From Mixophyes australis (Eukaryota; Chordata; Amphibia; Anura; Limnodynastidae): a DNA stretch of 64,000 bases. The notes beneath the pieces were generated by a model. The model worked only from the letters and a program-made list of their open reading frames with translations. It searched no databases and was not told the DNA's origin. Below, in pieces: positions 36,961 to 49,556 of this stretch. Each line of letters begins with the position of its first letter. Within the stretch, counting starts at the first letter, position 1. The stretch lies in assembly GCA_036250195.1 (NCBI GenBank), contig JAVHZZ010000005.1, positions 68,755,505-68,819,504 on the forward strand, written 5' to 3'. Made by a program: the position numbers and the translations under genes.

Positions 36961-38618
36961 TTAGTAGAAATCAACCCATGGTGTCTATAGCTGGAGCTGG
37001 CTGTTAATTTAGCTTCGGTGACAAGCTGTTATTTTATTTCATTTTTGGGTATTTTTGATTTTATGTTAAAAATTAGAACTGTTTTGTCTCATTAAAAGTA
37101 TAGAAGACTCAATCTCCACCAGCTTTGAGGAGACCTTCTGTGGAGTGGGAATGGCTGTGTACAGCAAGGAATGCTCCAGAGAATTCACACTGTACACCCA
37201 TTAATCTCACTACAACAGTATCACCCCACAAAATTAAATATAGTTTTAACACTGTTCACAAAACTGGCGTGCCTACTCTATACTTCGTTGGGAATGTCTT
37301 CACTCTGACTAGCTTCTGTACTCCGCCTGTGCAAACTGTTGCTATCTTGCTCTGCTAAACCTATGTACTCCAGCCTAAGGACCTGTTTCATGAAGGCATG
37401 CAAAACAAACGTATTGTGTTTTTTCCTTAAAACCCTCATAAATTGGGTATACACACATCTGTATTGAACAATGAGTGTATGTAAAGATATGTCTCTTGAT
37501 GAGAATATGGGTCTAGGTCCACTTTGCGGACAATACACTGCAGGATACGTCCAATGCAGATGTGGAGCATAAAGTCCAAAAGGAATGCACAGAAAATAAC
37601 TATTTAATTAATGTCACCTGTTAATAATATAGTCATTAATGACAAAACACTAAAAAATAAAAAATGTTAAAATACATTTATTAGGATGTGCTAATGTCTA
37701 CTGGACATAAAATGCATCTTACAGTTGCTCCTGATCGCAAACACATGTTTTAGCATGCATACGTGGCCATCATCACTAGGAATCAGCACTTATACCAGAC
37801 CTGTGGCTGGTACAAGTGATATGACAGAAAACATGTTCATTTGAGATGCCCAAAGCTTGAATCAAATGCTGCTGCGTGCTCTTGAGCTTGGCACGCCCTT
37901 TCTGTACATTGTCTGTGTGCATAGGCCCACACCCCTCCTCTTTCCGCCCCTGAAATTGTAGGCTGCAGTAAGGGTCCTTTGCCCTCAAGATGTATTGGAT
38001 GTTGCTGCATTCTCTGGCATATGGATTGTTTCTGTGCATGCCCACAGCATTTTAAGCTGTGAGCTGACTTACGTAAGCTATCTTTATTGAAAAAAATACG
38101 GCATACGCTCTCAATCTAAATGTTGATGATGATGATGATCTTCACACAGCTGTATCTTGCAATGGCATCCTATGCAGAGGTGCACCCAAGTATGTTTTAC
38201 ATCTGTCTGACGGATGGCTGGACTGGGACTAAAAATCATCCCTGGCATTTAAAGCATATGGGCTCACCTCTGTGGATGAGCAGGAAAAAACATGTGTGCT
38301 GCCAAGGGCGTGGCCACATTATGTTGGGGGCGTGGTCAACATGGTGCATTGATACATACATTATAATAAAACATTACATTTATCAGGCCCTCCCCATCCA
38401 CATCACGCCCCCCCAAGACACATTACAACACCCCCAGTCCACTGTACTCATCTATGCTTCTGATGCTGCTGACATCTGTCAGGGTGGGAACTTCCTGTAG
38501 AATGAGCAGGGAAGCTCTTAGTCTTACAAAATCTCATCAGACTTAGAGCTCCTCGGCTTGCTCTGCAGGCTGTGTCCTGTCCGGGACTTGGAGCAACTAT
38601 CAGATTCCTCCTGCAAAC
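36961..38618. other. Intron; no exon seen
   Basis: AT-rich with patches that look like decayed MITEs, for example 'ggctggactgggactaaaaa' near 38216 and a CCCC-rich patch near 38407. No reading frame resembled a KCNH exon. Confidence 0.4.
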
Positions 38619-39300
38619 CAGAGCTGGATTAAGGCTCGGGGACCCAGGGCACTTAAGACAGGGGGGCTTCTATGATGTAATTTGGTTTTTAGACACATTT
38701 ACGACAAATACACAGGCAATACTGTGTGCACTACTGCTAGGTGCACAAGCAGTACAGTATGAAGCAGGACATATCTCCCAACAGTCCTTGCAGTCAGACC
38801 AAATCCTGTCTAAGCAAAACAGTCAACCACAAAATTCAGGACAGTTGGCAGACTGTCCTGGTCTCTCCAACCTGTCTTGTCACTTTCACCACTTGTGGCT
38901 GCTGGTGTCTATAGATCTCTTGCTGCTTGTCTGGATCCCGGAATGTTGGGGGCCCTATCTGGAAAAAAAAAATTAGTACATGAAATTTAGAAAGCTCCAA
39001 CCAGCCCAGGTGTTAAATCAATATAGCACCCAGGTTTTAAAATTAGGCCTCCCTCCAGCCCAGCATTAAAATAATAGTATTCACATTTGATAAATACATC
39101 TATTTCCCTCCAACTAGCCCTGCCCTTAAATTAATAGTATTCCCATTTAATAAGTAAACTTATTTCCCTCCCTCCAAACAACCCCAGCAAGAAATTAAAT
39201 AGCATTTACGTTTAATAAATATAACCATTTTCCCCACATTCAATTAATAGCTCCCAAACCACCCCAGCATTAAATGAAATATCCAAGCACAAATAAAATA
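38619..39300. repeat. hAT-like dispersed repeat, copy B
   Basis: Begins cagagctggattaaggc. From about 39000 it contains degenerate units of roughly 65 bp with 'agccc...gcattaaa' and 'taatagtattc'. It is related to 19323-19880, where the internal units are in the opposite orientation. The right end is uncertain. Confidence 0.45.
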
Positions 39301-39333
39301 ACAAAGAAAAATTGTAAATTGTCAATTATTTTA

Positions 39334-39372
<39 letters not shown>
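39334..39372. repeat. (TATC)n microsatellite
   Basis: About nine perfect tetranucleotide units. Confidence 0.95.
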
Positions 39373-39620
39373 ACATCACCCTAAATGAGAAATTACAGTT
39401 TAATTCTGTAATTATCTATGATCTTTCATTTAGTTCCATAATCTTTTTGATTGCTGATGTAATTGTTGATGTCATAGTAGACTTTGTGTAATGTCAGTGA
39501 TCAGTGATGCAATAAGGTTTGAAATATCTTCAGTAACATCCTGAAGGATGTAACCAAAGAATGCTAAAACTGCTACAGCTCAATTTCCTGGGCTTTTTTT
39601 TAGATTTGGTCAGAACCCAT

Positions 39621-39639
39621 ACACACAGACACAGACACA

Positions 39640-39681
<42 letters not shown>
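39621..39681. repeat. (AC)n microsatellite
   Basis: AC/ACAG mix followed by a pure AC run of more than 20 units. Confidence 0.95.
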
Positions 39682-39684
<3 letters not shown>

Positions 39685-42600
39685 TTAATTCATATAAACA
39701 GATGGACACAAAGGGGAGTTAAGTCAAATAGGTATGTACTTCATCAGCTATAAGATATTAAAATGCATTGCAAGCCAAAAGTTCATTTTACATGATTCAG
39801 TATTAAAGCAGACATTTTAATGTCAACATTCTATATAACCCAGTGGTAAACTACTATTAATCCTATCTATGATGAGGATCAGGGAGACAGTCAATGGTGG
39901 GCATTAAAATTGCTAGCGCTAAGCAACATCTGGTCATAAAAGCTAGGTTGGATTTATCTTTAATAAGAGACATTATATGGAAGCTTAGAAAAACTTTTTA
40001 AATATCATGATCAGCTCTTCCGAGGGTATCGTAGCTTATGACATTATATAAATACTCCATATTTCAAAGTCTATGATTTTAATTTGTAATTTTCAGTAAC
40101 ATAATTTAAAGGGGAGCTATCATTAGAAATCATTGATTAACAATATGTTTTGCTCTTTGTTAAAAGTGGACTTATCAGTAATAACTTATCTAAGCATAAA
40201 TGAGACAGTTATTCAACAATGGTATAGGAATAATTAAGTGTAGATTGGCAATGCAACACAAAGTAAATGCATTACCTTAATCTTTCCACTCTGTTGCTAT
40301 TCTTGTCCTCATTAGGAGCAATGCTTGAACCAGGCACATATTGATTCTTTAACGGGTTAGACTAATTGCTTGTAACATTCAAAAGTTCACCATGTTTTTT
40401 CAAATTTTAGATTAAAAAAACTGAGCTAAATTCAAGAAAGTTGAATAGGATCGACCATGTTTGAACTGGTTTACTCATGATTGAGCTAAAAATTATACAT
40501 TTTGTTGGCTTTTAATTGCAAACGGCGAATTGTGCTTTTAATTGCAAATGGTGAACTGTGCACAGTGTTCATGGTTTGATTTAAAAAATAAATAAAATAC
40601 TTTTATTAATTAAAAAGATTTACGTATTGCTAAAAAATTAAAACACTTATGATAATGTAGATCACAGACATGAAACATGAATACAAACTGAGCCTCTAAC
40701 GAGTGCAAACTGTGAATAAGGAACGATTGCTGCAAATTTTGAACCACAAATACAAATTAGGGTCTACTGATGATTGTATCCAGAACATGTTTGTGGGCAC
40801 CGACTTGGTGAAATTCTATTGCCAGGTTTTAATGCTTCTACGCCCTTTATTACATTATATAGTGCTGTCACCTATAGTAATTTATAGGAGTAAGTATTGT
40901 GTCATCACTCTGCATTCATTAGACCTGACAAAATTTCCTGAAATCTATTTTAGAAAAGCAAAATTTTGCAGATTTTTTTTCACAGGGTAACAAAAAAAAA
41001 TAATAATAAACATGCACCAGAAATACTTCTGTATCTGACTAAGGCCAGTGTGCGAAAATAATTTCTGTCTGGAAAGCAAGCATAAACTCTGCAAATATGG
41101 CATGAAATACCTTAGACATTCTTACTTGTTTTCCTCATAGTTAGAGATTAATAAATGATGTATTCCTTTGAGTAATTCATTTCATTGTGGGTGATTCTGG
41201 GGTCTAAAACGACTTTGCTGTGTAAAGTCACATTGTCACAAATTATAAATCTATTACACGCATCTCTTCCAGTCCCATAAACACACCATCCAATCAGACA
41301 CACAGTGTCATAATCATATACTCAGATGCCCCTAATTACTCACATACACTCAGACACACAACCTCCTGAGTCAGTGACATAAGTACAGCTCCCCTCAATC
41401 CTTCACACACTGCTTCTCTAATCACATATGCTCCTCCCAATGGAGGCAGCAGGGGTTAATAGGTATCTTTTTGAACAGGTAAATGTAGCCTTGGTAGCCT
41501 GAGACAGGTTAATAAATAGGGATATTGCCAAGTGAGCTGATTGTTGTGCAAAGCTCTTGTAGAGACAGGATAGACATCATTAAGATTTAGAAACAAATTA
41601 CTTTGTTACATTAATATGATAGTAATTCCTTATATTTTAGAAAAAGAAATGAATGAGGGAAATTTTATACAGAAAATTACAGTAAATTTGACACTTACAT
41701 TTACTGTATTATCTTACTTTTGGCTAATAACATTTTGATAAAATGTAAAAATAGTGTGATGCATTTTTTTCACTGTATTGTTTCTTAGTTCTGATTGGGG
41801 TTTTTACAAATAGCATAGACATCCAATAACCTCACTGAACGGTGCAGCTAGTGGATTGTTTCATTGACTAGTTTAATCTGATTTAAATTACTGTTAGGTG
41901 GTAAAGAACAAACAAAACTATGGTGAAGTTGTGGGGAAAAAGGGCAGACAGACGTAAGCAATGTACAGTCAGGACGTGCCTAGGGTGTGCTGACACAGTT
42001 GCTGCTGATTCAAGTTATGGGTTTCTCTTATGTATGCTTGTTTCAGCCGTATCATTTGCACCAGCTACAAGGCAAGTGGTGACAGATAATGATGACTGGC
42101 ATGGCATAATCTTTGTTTGAAAAAGTACATGTGAGTACCACTAGCTAGCCCAAAACATGTATGTGCAAGTTAGATAAAAACTTATTGCATGTACAATACG
42201 TATTAAGAACATCTTAATATATGTTTTTAATGTAAAAAAAATTATATATTTTTTTTACACTAACCATATTTTTTATTAATAACTATACTGTTCATTTTAT
42301 AATATAAAGTTTTTGGTATGCATTCTAATGTGACCTTATATTACACATATGCTTTTAAGATCCGCTTAGATTTAAATACAGTCAGAACTACGCTCAAGTT
42401 CTGTGCTCTTTTTTAAACGGATTAGAATCAGACCCAAAGTTTCATCTAATTCACAAGAGTAGTTTTATGCAATTTTGCCCATTTTTTGTTTCACCAAAAA
42501 TCAGAGTCTAAATTTGCATAAATTACCTACTTCAATTTTTTTCAATATATAAAGAGCCCAATTTCATTATTCTGTCTGTATTTAGTAGAGGAAATAATCA

Positions 42601-43581
42601 ATGGTATATTTTATATTCCATAATACACAGCATTTCAAAATGTTTCAAATTACTTAGCTTATCTAGCTTTGTATTTTGACAATAAACGATCAAGTAATTT
42701 AGCCTACTTAAGCTGTATATGCATAGATTATATAGACAGATGGCAAGATGTGTATGGAATTTTAATGGGTAAATATATACCAAAACAAGGGAGACAAGCA
42801 TGAGTTGATTTCTTTAATTTAAATGGTATGTGGTAGTTAAATGAGATTGTAGAAAATGTGGACTCACATTAATACAGCTACAGATAAAATAATGCACACA
42901 CATTTTAAGTAGTTTACAAACTTGAAAAATGCAACCAGCATATAATTATACACAAATGGGCCTTTTTGTCTACCTAGCACATTCATAAAGGCACAAGTAT
43001 TCTGAATTTGGGAACTGCCCCATAAAAAAACTCTGTTCCTACTTTTGTGGGATTGTAGGCCCACTTGGACATACACAAAGGCAAAAAGTGTGCCTGGAAG
43101 TATAGGCCAAACCCTGATCTCTGCCATCTCCAATGATGTATACAAAGTACTTTTGCTATGCCCTTGAATGCCACCGTAAGTGTGTTTTCTCCACACTCAT
43201 TTAACCAATCCTCCAATCAAAATCTCGTGCTTCCACAACCATATTGAACAATTAAGCCATGCACTGGTTTGTATTATAAGGCGTATTCACATAAAATGTA
43301 ATTTACGCTGCAAGCCCACATTTTTGCAACTTCGTAAAATAACTTTAATAACCTTTGAAAATACATAATAAGATTTTTCTATAAATCAATACTTCAAAAT
43401 TAGTTGTACAGCAGGAAGTCAAAGTAATCTCAAGATTTTTATTGGAGTTAATAAAGTCTAAAATGAAACATAGAAATAACATAATTAATATACAGGATAG
43501 TAAAAAAAGATAAAACATTTAAATGGTTAAGTAACAAAAAAAAATTCAATACAAATAGGAGAGGCACATATAACAGACTGG
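39682..43581. other. Intron; no exon seen
   Basis: AT-rich. 40430-40640 is one copy of a dispersed repeat (second copy near 50008-50250). No coding exon recognised. Confidence 0.4.
40430..40640 (+). repeat. Dispersed repeat, copy 1
   Basis: Shares ordered blocks with 50008-50250: 'aaattcaagaaag', a gagct/catg stretch, 'ttttaat.gcaaa.gg.gaat', 'tttgatttaaaaaat' and 'tattaattaaaa'. Family unknown; non-coding. Confidence 0.6.
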
Positions 43582-43586
43582 GGTAG

Positions 43587-44275
43587 TGTTACGACTCTGC
43601 CTATTCTTTGTATCTAGCAGCAGTACCTCATACCACTAGAGGTGCTGCTGTTCTGTTCCTGAACTCTTCAACATGCCTGAAGGAGTTAAACTCATTGCCT
43701 GATGCCTAATTAGAACTACACCTGCCGCACTGCTTCAAATACTTGACTCAAGCTGTGCTATGTGCAGTTCATTCATTTATTCCTGGCTGCTGCTGGTTTC
43801 CCCCTGTTCCTGTGTTTGATCCATTGCTGCTTGATCTTCTGTTGTGACCCTCGGCTTGATTCCTGGACCCTGCTCGTTTGCCTGTTGCCCTGACCTTCGG
43901 TTTGACTTTTGGACTTTGCTTATTTGCTTGTGACCCTGATCTCTGCCTGGCTATTTGGATTCTGTTAACCTGATCTCTGCTTGCTCCCTGGACTCTGTCT
44001 GCTTCCCTGGACACCCTCGTGCCTCCTGGACTGGGGTAACTTAGATTACCTGTTCCTGCCATTTAACTGTACAGTCACTATTTGGAACCTGTTCTCGTGC
44101 CTCCTGGACTGGGGCAACTTATATTACCTGTTCCTGCCATTTAACTGTACAGTCACTATTTGGAACCTGTTCTTTTTCGTGGATTTGAGTTATCCTTGTT
44201 TATGTATTTGCCTGAATAAAGACATTTTTTTTATACTTCCGTTGCTGCTTCGTGAATGCACTAGGAATCATAACA
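43587..44275 (+). repeat. 5' LTR with an internal 78-bp duplication
   Basis: 689 bp. The stretch starting ctcgtgcctcctggactggg at 44016 is repeated at 44094; the 3' LTR has it once. A polyadenylation signal AATAAA lies near 44215. Confidence 0.9.
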
Positions 44276-44378
44276 TGATGAACTGCCATACAATCTGGGT
44301 CTGCTGATTACACGCCCTCTGCCTTAGTCCTGGAGTTCCTAGTGTTTTGGCATTGAACTCTGTGTTTGGCTATTAGAC

Positions 44379-45275
44379 ATGTCAGTAAATCCACAATTAC
44401 AAATGCGGCAAATGGACATTGTTCAGCTCCGTTACCAAATCATACAGGTATCCACTTTACTCCAAGAACTGCTTAAAACCCTTCCTGCTTCTGTGTGAAG
44501 TAGTTTCAACACTAATTCTGATTCTAAAGCAACAAACTTCTTTAATAAAAGCTTGCAGACCGCAGAGAATCCTCCCAGAACTTTTTCTGACATTGGTGCT
44601 GAATCTATGGTAGTGCCAGCGGTCCATACCATTAGGGATTCTAAACTACCAAGCTACCTGTGTCCCCATTTCACTGAAGAGGAACAATGGCGCAGAAGGA
44701 ATGGTAAACTATGCCTCTACTGCGCCAGTGGCAAACATTTCTTACAAGACTGTCCACTCCGCAGACCACAACATCCTATGAAGCAGCCTTCGGTATACTC
44801 CTCTTCAGACCCTGGATTGTTCTGCACGTCACCTCCTGTTACTTTACTTCCTCCTAATCCGTTCCCTGAAATGGGGCCTAATCTGCCAGTTCCAGCTGCC
44901 TGTCCTGCGGTGCCAGTTCCAGTTGCCACCTGTCTTGAGGTGCCAGTTCCAGTTGCCGCCTGTCCTGTTGTGCCCGTTCCAGTTGCTGCCGGTCCTGCGG
45001 TGCCAGTTTCTGGTACCGCCTGTCCTGCGGTGCCAGTTTCAGTTGCTGCCTGTCATGCGGTGCCAGTTCCAGCTACCGCCAGCACTGAGTCTCCTACCAC
45101 TGTGTCCGGTTCTGAGTCCGCTGCCTCTACCCTGTGTCTTCAGTCGCTGCCTCTACTCCCAAGTCTTCAGCCACTGCCTCCACTAGCGAGTCTTCAGCCG
45201 CTGCCTCCAATCCCGAGTCTTCAGCTGGTGCCTCTACTACCGAGTCTTCAGCTCCAGAGGGGACGCTGCCCTTAA
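44379..45275 (+). pseudogene. Gag-like frame with CCHC zinc knuckle, broken by TGA
   Basis: An ATG at 44379 opens a frame starting MSVNPQ that stops at TGA 44496-44498. The same frame then stays open to 45275. It carries a nucleocapsid zinc knuckle C-x2-C-x4-H-x4-C at 44712-44753 ('CLYCASGKHFLQDC'), like the Gag of Sushi/PEG10-type Ty3/gypsy elements. After the knuckle come Pro/Val/Ala repeats of 'VPVPVAACP' type (about 44880-45080). A normal Gag would have the capsid region before the knuckle; here it is missing from that place. Confidence 0.75.
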
Positions 45276-45920
45276 AGTCTGCTCCAGTGGAGGCGCTGCC
45301 CTTAAAGTCCGCTCCAGAGGGGGCGCTGCCCTTACAGTCTGCTCCAGGGAGGGCCCTGTCCCTCCAGCCTGTTCCAGAGAGGGTCCTGGCCCTCCAGTCC
45401 ACTCCAGAGTTGCCAGTCCATGTGGTTCAGCCTGAGTTCCCTGTCCATGCGGTTCAGCCCGAGTTGCCACTTGGTGCTGTCTGCTCTGAGGCATCTCACA
45501 GTGTCTTCAGTCGCTGCCTCTACTCCCAAGTCTTCAGCCACTGCCTCCACTAGCGAGTCTTCTGCCGCTGCCTCTACTCCCGAGTCTTCAGCTGTTGCCT
45601 CTACTCCCGAGTCTTCAGCCGCTGCCTCCAATCCCGAGTCTTCAGCTGGTGCCTCTACTACCGAGTCTTCAGCTCCAGAGGGGGCGCTGCCCTTAAAGTC
45701 TGCTCCAGTGGAGGCGCTGCCCTTAAAGTCTGCTCCAGAGGGGGCGCTGCCCTTACAGTCTGCTCCAGAGAGGGCCCTGTCCCTCCAGCCTGTTCCAGAG
45801 AGGGCCCTGGCCCTCCAGTCCACTCCAGAGTTGCCAGTCCATGTGGTTCAGCCTGAGTTCCCTGTCCATGCGGTTCAGCCCGAGTTGCCACTTGGTGCTG
45901 TCTGCTCTGAGGCATCTCAC
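45135..45920 (+). repeat. 367-bp tandem duplication in the gag-like region
   Basis: The block beginning tgtcttcagtcgctgcctct at 45135 recurs at 45502. The second copy has extra ctcccgagtcttcagc units. Since 367 is not a multiple of three, the copies are read in different frames (Ser/Ala/Glu-rich in each). Confidence 0.85.
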
Positions 45921-46616
45921 AGTGCTGTATGCTCTGAGGCATCTCACAGTGCTGTCGGCTCTGAGGCATCTCACAGTGTTGTCTGCTCTGAGGCATCTCA
46001 CAGTGCTGTCTGCTCTGAGGCATCTCACAGTGCTATCCAGTCGGAGTGCTGTGCCCAGTCCGGGCTTCCTGTCAAGTGCGCCCAACTTGCCGTCCCAGCC
46101 AGGGACTCCTGCTCTGCCATCCCAGCCGGGGACTCCTGCTCTACTGTCCCAGCCGGGGACTCTCCAGAGACTGCTGCACAAGCTCGGAACTCTTCAGAGT
46201 CTGCTATTGAGCCTGATTGCCCAAAAGCCTTTTCCGAATCGTCAGACTCTTCCCCAGCCTGCTTTGACAGAGACCTGAAACAATTTTCTTTAGTCCTTCA
46301 ACTCTGTATGAAACAATTTGAAGAATCTCCAGGATATTTCTCTGACCAATTTAACCAAGTTGGTACTATTATCATGAATTTCAGAGGGGAGCCGCAGACT
46401 TGGGCTTTATCCCTTCTTAATTCTGATGATCCCATTACCCACAACACCATGTACTTTGTTAATGCAGTCTGCCAGAAATATCTTCCATCTACAGTGAAGT
46501 CACCTGATCGGGGTTTCTCTGTGCCACCTCAGTCACAACAAACCTCAACCTTGGTAGCTGGCTTTTTGGGTATATCTCCATCCTGCAATAAAAAGCATCT
46601 GGAATCCGCTCCTTAA
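45420..46616 (+). CDS. Low-complexity gag-like open frame ending in a capsid-like segment
   Basis: The frame is open for 398 codons, but its listed start lies inside the duplicated block and is not an obvious true start. It holds Ser-Ala-Glu repeats ('SSAAASTPE'), 'SAPEGALPL' repeats, and five 27-bp units encoding 'CSEASHSAV' (about 45904-46033). The last third (from about 46260) has 'LVLQLCMKQFEESPGYFSD' then 'FRGEPQTWALSLL', resembling the N-terminal capsid region of Ty3/gypsy Gag. It ends at TAA just before the polypurine tract. The capsid-like part thus lies after the zinc knuckle. Whether any protein is made is unknown. Confidence 0.5.
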   Translation: MWFSLSSLSMRFSPSCHLVLSALRHLTVSSVAASTPKSSATASTSESSAAASTPESSAVASTPESSAAASNPESSAGASTTESSAPEGALPLKSAPVEALPLKSAPEGALPLQSAPERALSLQPVPERALALQSTPELPVHVVQPEFPVHAVQPELPLGAVCSEASHSAVCSEASHSAVGSEASHSVVCSEASHSAVCSEASHSAIQSECCAQSGLPVKCAQLAVPARDSCSAIPAGDSCSTVPAGDSPETAAQARNSSESAIEPDCPKAFSESSDSSPACFDRDLKQFSLVLQLCMKQFEESPGYFSDQFNQVGTIIMNFRGEPQTWALSLLNSDDPITHNTMYFVNAVCQKYLPSTVKSPDRGFSVPPQSQQTSTLVAGFLGISPSCNKKHLESAP

Positions 46617-46627
46617 AGGGGGGGCTA

Positions 46628-47238
46628 TGTTAAGACTCTGCCTATTCTTTGTATCTAGCAGAAGTACCTCATACCATCAGAGGTGCTGCTGTTCTGTTCC
46701 TGAACTCTTCAACATGCCTGAAGAAGTTAAACTCATTGCCTGATGCCTAATTAGAACTGCACCTGTTGCACTGCTTCAAATACTTGACTCAAGCTGTGCT
46801 CTGTGCAGTTCATCCGTTTATTCCTGGCTGCTGCTGGTTCCCCCGGTTCCTGTGTTTGATCCATTGCTGCTTGATCTTCTGTTGTGACCCTCGGCTTGAT
46901 TCCTGGATCCTGCTCGTTTGCCTGTTGCCCTGACCTTCGGTTTGACTTTTGGACTTTGCTTATTTGCTTGTGACCCTGATCTCTGCCTGGCTATTTGGAT
47001 TCTGTTAACCTGATCTCTGCTTGCTCACTGGACTCTCTCTGCTTCCCTGGACAGCCTTGTGCCTCCTGGACTGGGGTAACTTATATTACCTGTTCCTGCC
47101 ATTTAACTGTACAGTCACTATTTGGAACCTGTTCTTTTTCGTGGATTTGAGTTATCCTTGTTGAGGTATTTGCCTGAATAAAGACATTTTGCTTTATGCT
47201 TCCGTTGCTGCTTCATGAATGCACTAGTAATCATAACA
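46628..47238 (+). repeat. 3' LTR
   Basis: 611 bp, TGTT...AACA, colinear with the 5' LTR except for the single copy of the 78-bp block and scattered substitutions. Confidence 0.9.
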
Positions 47239-47243
47239 GGTAG

Positions 47244-49556
47244 TTGATAGAACTGTGGTGCACCTGTAGAGGCTGGAGCTAAAAATCACATCAACTGGAT
47301 AAATGACAACTCAGCCTTTATTAACTGACGAATATTTGTTAATGTTATATGATAAAAGTGTAAAAATAATAATTTATGTTTTAGCAATTTAATTTTTATT
47401 AACCATTTATTATTCAGTAAAAGGATTTTGTATTTACTTGATGACATGTATCTTGAATCATTGCAGGAGCTAGAAAAGATTAACACTGATTATTCTCTGA
47501 ATGCCTTGCATGTGCAATTATATTGTGGTGTTATGATAACATTGCAGGCTATGGCATAGGTCATTACATGACTAACACAACAGCTTAATTATGTTGATGG
47601 TGAAAATTAAAATTGTGACAAATGTAATTCTGCTGCAGTACAGACCATGACATTGTAGTCTCAATGTACATACATGTGAGAATCATTATAATTGTTTTTC
47701 ACAATTCTGTATCCTTAAAAAAATGTTTTACTAATTATATAATCTAAGTTTGAACTTTCTTAAAGTTCTCTACAGTTGAATAATTCTATCAGGAGTTCTA
47801 TGGCAGTTCTAAGTGCTGGTTTCCTGAACCAAGGATGATGAACTCATCTTTCCAGTCCAATTAAACTCCTAAAGGCTATGTTTGGAAAATTTCAGAACAC
47901 AAATGTATGTATTTCATTTTTATTAAGTAGGTTAATCTATTAAATTATGTGTGCTCTATTTATAAGGTACTACATTTCATTGCATAAAGATTTTTTCATG
48001 TTATCATAAGATACAAATGAATAATGCCTATTTAATCATAATATAAGAAAGTCTTTTTGAAGCTAACTGTGCATAATATATGGAATGGGAGAGAGTGGGA
48101 AAAGCTGTATAATAATTTAACTGTTTTTTATAAGTAAAGAAGAAGCACAAATCACATGCACTATTTCTACATTAGTACATAATATTATACCAGCTTCACT
48201 TCCATAAGTGGGAGCATTGAAATTGTGCTTTGCCAAGGGACACCGACAACTGGGGTTTTAATGATTTTGAAATGCCTCTATCCCTGTGCAGAAATTCACC
48301 TATTTACACAATGTATTTCTACAGAGATTGTTTGTAAGCATCCGCCTGCAGAGAGGTGACAGACAGCATGGGGGCATATGTAGTTACATAGTTATAAACG
48401 CTATAGTTATTTCATGTATATTATTCAACTTTGTAATGCACAGTCTGATATATATTAATGTCAAATAAAAGCTTGATTTGCTCTTTAAGTGTCATTTTAT
48501 TTTTATTTTATTTAAACATAGTCATGGGATTATAGTTTATCTTTTCTAAATTATTCCTACCCTATGATAATTTGCAGGATGGTTTATTGGGAATTTGCAG
48601 ATGAACAATATACATTTTCATATATACAATTTCATAAAGCATTTTTTGCAACGCTGTCAGCTTTGTCACTCATTGCTGAAAACAGGTACATTGCATGTTT
48701 ACAACATTATTTTTTCATTGCACAGTGAAAGAATCATTAATTATTCAGCATGTAGGGAAGGCCACAGCTATATTTAATCACTGTCCCCAATACTTTCACA
48801 AAAAGGTTCCTTACATTTTTTATAAATGTAATTAAATAGATAGCCTGTTAAATAATGTTAGTAGTTTAATTGAATATATGAGTCTCTAGATATTTTCAGC
48901 ACATACACTATTATCTTGGCATTATACCATATTTCAGAGCAGTAACATATATTTAACATAATGAACTGTGCTATATTTTATTACTTTACCACTTAACTTA
49001 TTATTGGAAAACAAATATTGAGTCTCAGAGAATTAAACTACAAGTAATAAGTGTATGTATTAACAGTAATGTGTATGTGTAACAATTAATTCAATGCCAT
49101 TACCAGCGGGCTTATTACTTAGGCATTTGAAAGATCGAGGATAATTTTAAGATGTTGATCAATAATGGCAAAATTATGCATTTAATGCCTTAAGTCTGGC
49201 CTAAGGACCCATAGGAAAATATGTATGTAAGACTGCATGGGAACACATTTATCCCAACATCAATTCAATTCAGCAGTTAGTGATGATAAATAAATGCATA
49301 CACATACTGTATACAGGTGAAGCCAGGGATTTCTCAAGCTATGCTGTTTAGTCTTCCCTGAAATAATTTGCCAAGCTGCAGTACTAGGTGTAGTTAGATT
49401 CAGATAGTTCACAATACCCCAAATTGGGATTGCAATGTCTGCATCAAGCAACTATGCCAGATTGGTAGACATTACAGATACTCAAAACGGCTGAACATCA
49501 ATTATTTAACCGATATGAACAATCAGTTCTAATATTCAATGGAATTTCTCAAATTG
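47244..49556. other. Intron; no exon seen
   Basis: The first 230 bp are the source of the flank duplicated at 49759-49993. The rest is AT-rich with no recognised gene or transposon end. Confidence 0.45.

Larger units (their letters stand above)
43587..47238 (+). mobile_element. Non-autonomous Ty3/gypsy-like LTR retrotransposon without pol
   Basis: Two LTRs (43587-44275, 46628-47238) begin TGTT and end AACA. They are flanked by perfect 5-bp duplications ggtag (43582-43586, 47239-47243). A polypurine tract (taaagggggggc) precedes the 3' LTR. The 2.35-kb interior holds only gag-like fragments and repeats, with no protease, reverse transcriptase or integrase. By hand the LTRs differ at roughly a dozen positions in their first 300 bp, so the insertion is not recent. 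It would need a related element's enzymes to move. No clear primer binding site was recognised after the 5' LTR. Confidence 0.9.

Noticed and set aside
41920..42120. 66-codon open frame starting MVKLWGKRADRRK
   Set aside because: No recognised domain, no neighbours or splice sites to support it.
45127..46181. Minus-strand frames rich in Ala/Glu/Asp through the LTR element
   Set aside because: Shadows of the repetitive gag-like plus-strand region.
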